Position numbers and translations under genes: made by a program
Assembly: GCF_036246005.1 (NCBI RefSeq)
Contig: NZ_CP109171.1
Coordinates: 4,638,001-4,702,000 of the forward strand
Direction of reading: 5' to 3'
DNA length: 64,000 nt
DNA from: Streptomyces sp. NBC_01723
Lineage (GTDB): Bacteria > Actinomycetota > Actinomycetes > Streptomycetales > Streptomycetaceae
The notes under the pieces: model-generated
What the model saw: only the letters and a program-made list of their open reading frames with translations
Told to the model about the DNA's origin: nothing
The model's database searches: none
Shown here: positions 42,863-52,000 of the stretch, in pieces
Numbering within the stretch: position 1 is the stretch's first letter
Layout of the letters: the number at the start of each line of letters is the position of its first letter

Positions 42863-44791
42863 GTGTCCACCCCGCTTCCCTCCTTCGCCGCATCCGCCGC
42901 CTACGCCGACTCGCCCGGCCCCACCCTGGTGGCGCCCGAGACGCGGCGGCTGGACGGCGCCGTACGGGAGGCCTACGTACCGCCGTTCGCCCCGCCGGTG
43001 CGCCGCGGGTCCCTCGCCGACCTGCCCTTCGACAACGCGGCGGCCGTCCCCGGCCAGGTCGTCCTCAGCCGCCGCTCCGCGGACGGCGACTGGTCCGACG
43101 TGACGGCGGCGGACTTCGCCGACCAGGTGCACGCCGTGGCCAAGGGCATGATCGCGGAGGGCCTGATGCCGGGCGACCGCATCGCGATCATGGCGCGGAC
43201 GACGTACGAGTGGACACTGCTGGACTTCGCCGCGTGGGCGGCCGGCCTGGTCACCGTCCCCGTCTACCCGACCTCCTCCCTCTTCCAGACCCGCTGGATC
43301 CTCCAGGACTCCGGCGCGGTCACCCTCGTCACCGAGACCACCGCGCAGGCCGCGGCCCTCGGCCCCGAGCTGGACCGCATCCCCGATCTCCAGCACCTGT
43401 GGGTCATGGAGAAGGGACACGTGGAGCGGCTGGCGGAGCTGGGCGCGCGGGTGCCGGACGCGGAGGTCGAGGTACGGCGCGGCATGCTGGGTCCCAGCAC
43501 CCTCGCCACCCTCATCTACACCTCCGGCACCACCGGCCGCCCCAAGGGCTGTGTGCTCACCCACGGCAACTTCTTCGCCGAGGTGGACAACGCGATCGAG
43601 CTGCTCTACCCCGTCTTCAAGGCGGAGACCGGCGAGGAGCCCTCGATCCTGCTCTTCCTGCCGATGTCCCACGTCTTCGGCCGCATGGTCGCCGTCGCCT
43701 GCGTCCGCGCCCGGGTCCGCCTCGGCCACGCCCCGAGCCTGAAGCCGGAGGACCTGCTCCCCGACCTCGCCGCCTTCCGCCCGACCTGCCTGCTGACCAT
43801 CCCGTACATGCTGGAGAAGATCTACAACAGCGCCCGCGCCAAGGCCGAGTCCGGCGGCCGGGCCTCCGCCTTCGACCGCGCCGCCTCGGTGGCCGTGCGC
43901 TACGGCGAGGCCCGGGAGGCCCACCAGACCGGCACGGGCGGCGGCCCCGGCCGCGGCCTGAAGACCGCCCGCGCCTTCTACGACCCCCTCGTCTACCGCA
44001 AGATCCGGGGCGCCATGGGCGGCCAGGTCAAGTACGCCGTCTGCGGCGGCTCCCCGCTCGGCCGCCGCCTCGCCGCCTTCTACGCCGGCGCCGGCATCGA
44101 GATCTTCGAGGGCTACGGCCTCACCGAGACCACGGCCGCGGCCACCGTCACGCCCCCGCTCAAGCCGCGCCTCGGCACGGTCGGCTGGCCGCTGCCCGGC
44201 ACCCGTGTCCGCATCGCCGCCGACGGCGAGATCCTCGTCGCCGGCGAGCAGGTCCTGCACGGCTACTGGGACCCCCAGGCGGGTGGCGTCGTCCCGGCCG
44301 CGCCCGACGGCTGGTTCGCCACCGGCGACATCGGCAGCCTGGACGACGAGGGCTACCTGACGATCACCGGCCGCAAGAAGGAACTGCTGATCACCGCGGG
44401 CGGCAAGAGCGTGGCCCCCGCCCCGCTGGAGAACTGGCTGCGCTCCCACCCCCTCATCTCCCAGTGCATCGTCCTGGGCGACCGCCGCCCCTACGTCTCC
44501 GCCCTGTTCACCCTCGACCCCGACGGTGTGACCCACTGGCGCCGCATGAACGGCAAGCACCCGGTGCCGCCGGAGCTGCTCACCGACGACGAGGAGGTCC
44601 TGGCGGTCCTCCAGCGCGCGGTCGACGAGGCCAACAAGCTGGTCTCCCGCCCGGAGTCCATCCGCCGCTTCGCCGTCCTGCCGAGGGACTTCACGGAGTG
44701 GGAGGGCCACCTGACCCCCTCGATGAAGCTGCGCCGAGAGGTGATCATGCGGGACTTCGCGGGCGCGGTGGAGGGGCTGTACGACACGTAG
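42863..44791 (+). CDS. Long-chain fatty acyl-CoA/AMP ligase (AMP-binding enzyme)
   Basis: 642 residues from GTG 42863 (AGGAG). AMP-binding motifs: P-loop 'IYTSGTTGRPKGCVLTHGN' near residue 220, 'EGYGLTETTAAATVTPP' near residue 418, 'GWFATGDIGSLDDEGYLTITGRKKELL' (Asp for ribose, linker) and catalytic Lys region 'LTPSMKLRREVIM' near the C-terminus. This is the FadD15/long-chain form with 'PVYPTSSLFQTRWIL'. It activates fatty acids to acyl-CoA, feeding the cluster upstream. A 223-bp gap follows the thiolase, so it may have its own promoter. Confidence 0.93.
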   Translation: MSTPLPSFAASAAYADSPGPTLVAPETRRLDGAVREAYVPPFAPPVRRGSLADLPFDNAAAVPGQVVLSRRSADGDWSDVTAADFADQVHAVAKGMIAEGLMPGDRIAIMARTTYEWTLLDFAAWAAGLVTVPVYPTSSLFQTRWILQDSGAVTLVTETTAQAAALGPELDRIPDLQHLWVMEKGHVERLAELGARVPDAEVEVRRGMLGPSTLATLIYTSGTTGRPKGCVLTHGNFFAEVDNAIELLYPVFKAETGEEPSILLFLPMSHVFGRMVAVACVRARVRLGHAPSLKPEDLLPDLAAFRPTCLLTIPYMLEKIYNSARAKAESGGRASAFDRAASVAVRYGEAREAHQTGTGGGPGRGLKTARAFYDPLVYRKIRGAMGGQVKYAVCGGSPLGRRLAAFYAGAGIEIFEGYGLTETTAAATVTPPLKPRLGTVGWPLPGTRVRIAADGEILVAGEQVLHGYWDPQAGGVVPAAPDGWFATGDIGSLDDEGYLTITGRKKELLITAGGKSVAPAPLENWLRSHPLISQCIVLGDRRPYVSALFTLDPDGVTHWRRMNGKHPVPPELLTDDEEVLAVLQRAVDEANKLVSRPESIRRFAVLPRDFTEWEGHLTPSMKLRREVIMRDFAGAVEGLYDT

Positions 44792-44805
44792 GCCGCGCGT
44801 CCGCC

Positions 44806-45090
44806 CTAGGGCCTGTCATGGCGGATCATGCCGCAGACGCGGGGTCTGGCCCGCCCCTCTGCGGCGTTGCCGTCGGTTGCCAACTCCCCCACGCTCGGCT
44901 TCTCCCCCACGCTCGGCTTCGCTCGAGCGGGGGGACCCCCATGCGCGGGGGGGGGATCCCCATGCGCGGGGGGATCCCCATCGCGTTGTCGCCCTCCTCC
45001 GCCTTGCAGCTGGACGCACCAGCCCCCGCTCACCTGCGCTGATCAGGCGCCGCCACTTTCCTGCGACCTGACCCGCCGGACGGGCCCTAG
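44806..45090. mobile_element. MITE-like element with terminal inverted repeats and TA duplications
   Basis: Left end CTAGGGCCTGTC (44806-44817) and right end GACGGGCCCTAG (45079-45090) are complementary at 11 of 12 positions; inside, the similarity continues to about 22 bp. The ends read TA-GGGCC…GGCCC-TA, i.e. a TA flank on each side, as left by IS5-family (IS427-group) elements. No transposase is inside. The interior has an 18-bp tandem duplication (44884-44901, 44902-44919) and CATGCGCGGGGGG-type repeats at 44940-44985. The right end carries the stop codon of the methyltransferase gene. Confidence 0.6.
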
Positions 45091-45728
45091 CGGCGGGCGA
45101 TCAGGCAGGCCTGCGGGACCTTCGCGGAGGTGTCCGCCTCCTGTACGCGCACGGTCCGCGACAGCACGGTGAACCCGGCCCGCTCCAGCAGCCCGGCCAT
45201 CGCCTCCGGCTGCCGCCGCTCGAACTCCAGGGCGACCGGGCGGCCGAACGGGCGGTCGAGCAGGCTCGGCTCGTCGCCGACCTGGAAGCCGAGCAGCAGA
45301 TGCCCGCCCGGGGCCAGCACGCGCCGGATCTCCCCGAAGAGGTCCGGCAGCCGCTCGGCCGGGGTGTGGATCGACGAGTACCAGGAGACGGCCCCCGCGA
45401 GGGCGCCGTCGGGCAGGTCCAGCTCCAGCATCGAACCCTGCTCGAACCGCAGCCCCGGGTTCTCCCGGCGCGCGATCGCGAGCATGGACGCGGACAGGTC
45501 CAGGCCGAAGACCCGCAGGCCCAGCGAGGCGAGGTGTGCGGTGACACGACCGGGCCCGCAGCCGAGGTCGGCCACCTGCCCGTCCGGCCCCACCAGCTCG
45601 GCGAAGGCGGCCATGAGGGCGCGGTCGAGCGCGGTGCCGGCGCCGGTGGAGCGGTGGTGGTCCGCGTAGTCCTCGGCGATGGCGTCGTAGAACGTCCGGG
45701 TGGTGGTCACGAAGGCGGCGTCAGTCAT
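45087..45728 (-). CDS. Class I SAM-dependent methyltransferase
   Basis: 213 residues from ATG 45728. Motif I 'VADLGCGPGRVTAHLASLG' near residue 52, acidic post-I 'VFGLDLSASMLAIAR', and motif III region 'RVLAPGGHLLLGFQ'. The small-molecule Methyltransf_11/25 layout; the substrate is unknown. The last residues (…VPQACLIARR) and the TAG stop (45087-45089) run into the terminal repeat of the adjacent MITE-like element, so the original C-terminus may have been changed by the insertion. Confidence 0.9.
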   Translation of the reverse strand: MTDAAFVTTTRTFYDAIAEDYADHHRSTGAGTALDRALMAAFAELVGPDGQVADLGCGPGRVTAHLASLGLRVFGLDLSASMLAIARRENPGLRFEQGSMLELDLPDGALAGAVSWYSSIHTPAERLPDLFGEIRRVLAPGGHLLLGFQVGDEPSLLDRPFGRPVALEFERRQPEAMAGLLERAGFTVLSRTVRVQEADTSAKVPQACLIARR

Positions 45729-45783
45729 GGCGGGACCCTAGTGGCGGGCACTGACAGCCGCCCCGGTCGGCCCGGGAAAGGGC

Positions 45784-45817
45784 AGGAGCCCCGTCGCCGA
45801 GACGGCGCGGGGCTCCT
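45784..45817 (-). terminator. Terminator of the cold-shock gene
   Basis: 10-bp stem AGGAGCCCCG/CGGGGCTCCT with an inner GCCG/CGGC pair, ending 16 bp after the cold-shock stop on the minus strand. Confidence 0.65.
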
Positions 45818-45833
45818 TGGGTACTGCTGTCAA

Positions 45834-46037
45834 TCAGACAGGAGTGACGTTCTCCGCCTGCGGGCCCTTCGGACCCTGCGTGACGTCGAAGGACACCTGC
45901 TGGTTCTCCTCGAGGGAACGGAATCCCTGAGCGTTGATCGCGGAGTAGTGGACGAAGACGTCCGGGCCGCCGCCTTCCTGGGCGATGAAACCAAAGCCCT
46001 TTTCGGCGTTGAACCACTTCACGGTTCCGGTAGCCAT
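45834..46037 (-). CDS. Cold-shock protein (CspA/ScoF family)
   Basis: 67 residues from ATG 46037 (AAGGAGGG ribosome site), the standard length. Single OB-fold: [20 protein letters not shown] holds RNP1 (KGFGFI), and 'DVFVHYSAI' is RNP2; the aromatic RNA-binding residues are all there. It acts as an RNA chaperone. The gene has a leader of about 115 nt, as cold-shock genes usually do, and its own terminator. Confidence 0.97.
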   Translation of the reverse strand: MATGTVKWFNAEKGFGFIAQEGGGPDVFVHYSAINAQGFRSLEENQQVSFDVTQGPKGPQAENVTPV

Positions 46038-46158
46038 AAGCCCTCCTTGGGCCCAAAGGGTTGCCCTGCTCCAGAACCAGCAAATGTGAAGACGGAAATT
46101 CCGCACAACTGCATACGTCTGAGAACGACGAGAGCCCGCGGTCACATGCTCCGCAGGC

Positions 46159-46187
46159 TCTGTACTGCAAGGGAAACCAAACTGCAA
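46159..46187 (-). promoter_or_regulatory. Candidate promoter of cold-shock gene with long 5' leader
   Basis: On the minus strand: -35 TTGCAG (46182-46187), 17-bp spacer, -10 TACAGA (46159-46164). This predicts a transcript start near 46152 and a leader of about 115 nt. The leader contains a hairpin with GAGCC/GGCTC-type arms at its beginning (about 46131-46160). Confidence 0.45.
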
Positions 46188-46319
46188 CTTGCTGTGAGCC
46201 TAGCACGCGGCCACCCCAGCGCAACAGAGGTCAAGATCACTTCACCCGGACGTTTGAACACCTCCGCCGTTCGGCTGACGCCGGGGGGCGGCGGCGGACG
46301 GATCCGGGGGGAGGTCTAG

Positions 46320-47177
<858 letters not shown>

Positions 47178-47261
47178 TCCGCGCCGGACCCCGCGCGGGG
47201 GCCGCCCACTACCCTGCTCCCAGGGACTGGCGTACCTGCTGACGGGGGAGGGGTGGACGCC

Positions 47262-49016
47262 ATGCGGCCGCTCGAAGTCGACGAGCCCACCGCCGTGGGG
47301 CCCTACCGGCTGCTCGGCCGGCTGGGGTCCGGCGGCATGGGCCGGGTCTACCTGGGCCGCAGCGCCGGTGGCCGCACGGTCGCCGTCAAGATCGTGCACC
47401 CGCACTTCGCGCTGGACGAGGAGTTCCGGGCCCGGTTCCGGCGCGAGGTGGACGCCGCGCGCAGGGTCGGCGGCGCCTGGACCGCGCCCGTACTGGACGC
47501 GGACCCCGAGGCCCGGGTGCCGTGGGTCGCCACGGCCTACGCCGCCGGTCCGTCCCTCACGGCGGCCGTCGCGGACGGCGGCCCGCTGCCCGTCCACTCG
47601 GTACGGGCGCTCGGCGCGGGCCTGGGCGAGGCGCTGACCGCGGTGCACGAACTGGGCCTCGTCCACCGGGACGTGAAGCCCTCCAACGTCCTCCTCACCC
47701 TCGACGGCCCCCTCCTGATCGACTTCGGCATCGCCCGGGCGACCGACGGCACCGCCTCCCTGACCTCGACCGGCGTCTCGGTCGGCTCGCCCGGCTACAT
47801 GTCGCCCGAGCAGATCCTCGGCAAGGGCGTGACGGGCGCGGCGGACGTGTTCTCGCTGGGTGCCGTCCTCGCGTTCGCGGCGACGGGCACGCCGCCCTTC
47901 CCGGGGGACTCCTCGGCCGCGCTGCTCTACAAGGTCGTCCACGAGGAGCCGCGGCTCGACGACCTGGACGGGGACCTGCGTGACCTGGTCGCGGCCTGCC
48001 TGGCCAAGGACCCGGCCGCCCGCCCGGCCCCCGTCGAGGTCGCCCGGCGCCTGGCCCCCGAGGGCGCGGCCCGCCTGGTGACCGGCGGCTGGCTGCCCGG
48101 GGCGCTGGTGGAGCGGGTCAGCCGGAGCGCCGTACAGCTGCTGAACCTGGAGGCGGCGGACGCGTCGAAGCCGGGGCCGGTGTCGGGGCCCGTCGGCTTC
48201 AGCAGCCCGTCGGTCGGAGCGCCGGACGCGAGCGGCGGTGCGGGGGACGCGAGCGGCGGTGCGGCGGGTGCGAGCGGCGGTGCGGCGGGCGCGGACGGCG
48301 GCGCGGCGGACCCCGGCGTCTTCGGGCCGGCGCCGGTGATGCCCACGCCGACGGTGGCGCCTTCGGCCCCGGCGGCGAACGTGCCGGGGCCGCGCGACGG
48401 TGACCGCCCTCCGTCTCCCGCACCCGGCAAGCTGTCCGTCTCCGTCGCGGCCACCTCCACCCGGGAGGGCGAGGGGCGGCGCGGCCGCCGGATCAGCTGC
48501 ACGGTGGCCCTCGCGGTGGCCGGTGCGATGGCCGCGGTGACGGTCGGATCGGTCTTCGTCCTCGAACTGCTGCCGGGCGGCGGCAGCGACGACAACGCCG
48601 ACGACGGCGGCCGCAACCCGTCGGCGACCGCGCCGTCGGAGCCCGGTTCCGACGGGGGCGGCCGGCCCGTCCCCGGCCGCTACCTGGGCACCTGGGAGGG
48701 CCAGGCCGTCGCGGTCGAGGGCAACCTGCCCCTCGGCACCTTCCGCCTGACCGTCCGCGAGGCCGCGGTCGGCGCCCGGCTGGGCACCCTGCGCCACACC
48801 GACCTCTTCGGCGGCACCTGCGACGACGTACTGACCCTGAAGAAGGTGACCGAGAAGCAGGTCGTCGCGAGCGCCGTGGGCGCCGAGGGCAACCGCGACG
48901 TCTGCAACCAGGCCCGCCACACCGTGCTCCTCACCCCGGTCGGCGACGACCTCCGGTACGAGTCCGACAGCGAGGACTCGGGGCGGCCGAAGGCGCGGTT
49001 GTCGAAGGTCGGGTAA
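47262..49016 (+). CDS. Receptor-type Ser/Thr protein kinase with unknown outer domain
   Basis: 584 residues from ATG 47262 (GGAGGG 9 nt upstream); GTG 47253 is the other choice. Kinase: GSGGMG loop, 'VAVKIV', HRDVKPSN with Asp137, DFG, 'TSTGVSVGSPGYMSPEQ'. A membrane helix lies near residues 412-436 after a Gly/Ala-repeat linker; the linker has four 7-residue units (…ASGGAAG…) coded by 21-bp repeats at 48225-48309. The outer domain (residues 465-584; 'GRYLGTWEGQAVAVEGNLPLGTFRLTV…CDDVLTL…CNQARHTVLLTP') has two cysteines and resembles no domain I can name. Overlaps no neighbour; convergent with eccC. Confidence 0.92.
   Translation: MRPLEVDEPTAVGPYRLLGRLGSGGMGRVYLGRSAGGRTVAVKIVHPHFALDEEFRARFRREVDAARRVGGAWTAPVLDADPEARVPWVATAYAAGPSLTAAVADGGPLPVHSVRALGAGLGEALTAVHELGLVHRDVKPSNVLLTLDGPLLIDFGIARATDGTASLTSTGVSVGSPGYMSPEQILGKGVTGAADVFSLGAVLAFAATGTPPFPGDSSAALLYKVVHEEPRLDDLDGDLRDLVAACLAKDPAARPAPVEVARRLAPEGAARLVTGGWLPGALVERVSRSAVQLLNLEAADASKPGPVSGPVGFSSPSVGAPDASGGAGDASGGAAGASGGAAGADGGAADPGVFGPAPVMPTPTVAPSAPAANVPGPRDGDRPPSPAPGKLSVSVAATSTREGEGRRGRRISCTVALAVAGAMAAVTVGSVFVLELLPGGGSDDNADDGGRNPSATAPSEPGSDGGGRPVPGRYLGTWEGQAVAVEGNLPLGTFRLTVREAAVGARLGTLRHTDLFGGTCDDVLTLKKVTEKQVVASAVGAEGNRDVCNQARHTVLLTPVGDDLRYESDSEDSGRPKARLSKVG
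48225..48309 (+). repeat. 21-bp tandem repeats in kinase linker
   Basis: About four copies of a unit with core GCGAGCGGCGGTGCG code for seven-residue ASGGA-type repeats between the kinase core and the membrane helix. Copy number could vary between strains. Confidence 0.65.
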
Positions 49017-49060
49017 CCGCGTCCGCCCTCCGCGTCCCGGCGCCGCGGCCGGGCCGCCGC

Positions 49061-52000
49061 TCAACCCGGTACCACCACCGTGCGCAGCTCCCCGTCGCCG
49101 AGGTGCAGCATGCCCTTGCCCGGCGCCACCGGGCCGCCGACCATGGCGCGGGAGACACGCAGGCCGATGAGGTCGCCGCTGGAGGACTCCTGCGGGGAGA
49201 GCAGGATGCCGCGGCGGGCCTTCTTGGCGTCGACCTGCCAGCCGGAGAAGCCGCTGCACACGTCCTCCTCGTCACCGGCGATGACGAGGGCGAGGCCGCG
49301 TTCGGCGCCCCGGGAGACGATCTTCTTCATCTGGCTCTCGGCGTCGCAGTCCTCCAGGATCTCGCCGTCGTCGATCAGGACGGCGATCGGCTCCTCCAGG
49401 CTGGCCTGGTCGATCAGCTCCTCGAACTCGTCCTCGTCGATGTCGTCGCCGGTGAAGACCTTCAGTACGCCGTCCGCGCCGTCCAGTTGACGCATCGGCG
49501 ACTGGCGGGGCGCGGCGACGACCAGGCGGGTGCCCTGGGCGAGGAGCGACTGGGCGACGTTCATCAGGACGGTGGAGCGGCCGGACTTGGCGGGTCCCGC
49601 GATGACGAACGACGGTACGCCGTCGGCGAGATCGGGGCCGAAGCCGACGATCTCGTCGCCGCCGATGCCGATCAGCGCCCACAGCTTGGAGCGGGACGCC
49701 TCCGGGTCGCGCAGCTCCCAGGCCTCGGGGAAGGTGATCCGGCTGGGCAGGCTGTCGACGCGGAACGGGCGGCGGGCGCGCGGCACTTCGGCGTCGCGCG
49801 CCGCCGCGGCCTCGCCGATCGCGGTGATCGCCGCCGCCTGGCCCTGACCGGTGGTGTCCTCGGAGAGCAGCGCGAACTGCGTCTCCGTACCCGCCTCGTT
49901 GCGGAACGCGCGGCCCGGCGGGATCTCCTCGGGGACCTTGCGGGCCGGGATGCCGAGCGAGGCGAAGTCGCTGCGGTCGGCGAGGCGCAGACCGTACTTG
50001 TCCTCGGTGAGGGTCGCGATGCGGCCCACGAGGAGGGTGCGGTCACCGGTCAGGACCAGGTGGATGCCGATGCTCGCGCCCTCGCGCATCATCGTCTGCA
50101 ACTCGTCGGTCAGCGCCCCGTGGTCCACCTCGCCGAGGGTCGGCACCCAGCCCTCCCAGCGGTCGAGGAGCACGACGATGTGCGGCAGCCGCTCGTCCTC
50201 GGTCACCGCGGCCCGCTGCTCGCCGATGTCGGCGAAGCCCTTGTCGGCCAGCAGGTTCTGGCGGCGGTCCATCTCCCCCTTGAGCCGGTTGACGAGCCGG
50301 ACCACCCGCTCGGTCTGGTTGCGGCTGACGACCGCGCCGCAGTGCGGCAGCCGGGTCAGCGCGTTGAGGGCGCCGTTGCCGCAGTCGATGCCGTAGAGGT
50401 GGACGTCGGCGGTGGAGTGGGTGCGGGCCAGCGAGCCCGCGATGGTCCGCAGCACCTGGGAGCGGCCGCTGCGCGGGGCGCCGCCGATCATCAGGTGCCC
50501 GAAGGTCGCGAAGTCGACGACGACCGGGCGGCGGGCCTGGTCGGAGGGCAGGTCCTCGATGCCGTACGGGGCCGGTGGCAGCTTGCCCGGGGCGGCGCCG
50601 GCGAGGACCGGGACCTCGATGGCGTCCAGCAGCAGCATCTCGTCCAGCGCCGGCAGCCAGGGGCTGTGCTGGGCGGGGATGCCCATCGACCGGTTCGCGT
50701 CGCGTACCGCGTCCACGAGCACCTTGAGGTCGGTGATCTCGTCGTCCTCGCGCGACTCGGCCTTCGGCTTGGTCAGCGCGGCCCGGCCCAGGTCCTCCCA
50801 GCCCAGCGCGCCGACCCAGGGGGCGAGCGCGGCCGGGTCCGCGGCGCCGGGCCGACGGCCACCCACGCGGCCCGACTGGAAGGGGACCAGGGAGGAGTGA
50901 CCGAGGCGCACGTAGGCGCGGCCCGGGGTGTTCTTGGAGATGTGCCCCGCCTCCGGCGAGTCGATGACGTCGCTCGACTCGCCGCCGTCGGTCACGCGCA
51001 GCGCGATGCGGAGGTTGGTGTTGGCGCGGATCTCGGGGGAGACGACACCGCTGGGCCGCTGGGTGGCGAGCAGCAGGTGGATGCCGAGGGAACGCCCTCG
51101 CTGGGCGATGTTCACGAGACCGGTGACGAAGTCGGGCAGGTCCCGCACCATGGACGCGAACTCGTCGATGACGATGAGCAGCCGCGGCACCGGAGCGTGC
51201 GAGGGATCTCTCCTGACCAGATCCTGGTAGTCCTCGATGTCCTTGGCGTCGGCGGCGGCGAGGATGTGCTCCCGCCGCTTCAGCTCGGCGCCCAGCGACT
51301 CCAGGGCCCGCTCCACGAGGTGGGCGTCGAGGTCGGTGACCATGCCGACGGTGTGCGGCAGCTTCACGCAGTCCTTGAACGCGGACCCGCCCTTGTAGTC
51401 GACGAGGACGAAGGTCATGTTCTCGGGCGTGTTCGCGACGGCCAGCGCGGCCACGATCGTCTGCAGCAGCTCGGACTTACCGGAACCGGTCGTACCGGCG
51501 ATCAGGCCGTGCGGTCCGTCCTTGCGCATGTCGATGCCGAAGGGACCGTCGTACGACTCACCGATGACGGCCATCGTCGACTGCCCGCCCATCCGCCACC
51601 GCGCGCTGATCGCGTCGGATGTCGGCGGCTCCAGCTGGAGCACGTCGAGCAGCCGGCTGGCGCCGGGCAGCGCGGAGTCCTCGGTCTCGCCGCTGATGTC
51701 GCGCAGCGCGGACAGCGAGCGCGTCAGCCGCAGACACCACGCGGGCGTGACGAAGTCGGGCCGCACGTCCGTGATCCGCTCGACCCCGGCCTCCTCGACC
51801 CGCAGCCGCAACTTCTCTGTGCGGGCCCGCTGTTCGGGCTCGGCGGCCGCGTTGCCGTGCCAGGCCTGGAACGACGGGAACCCACCGGGCGTCTGCTGGG
51901 CGGCGGCCTGCGGTCCGCTCTCCTGCCGCTCCGGGTCCTCCGCCTTGGGCTCGGCGACGACGAACGCCTGGCACTCGCCCGGCAGGAACCGCTCCTCGGA

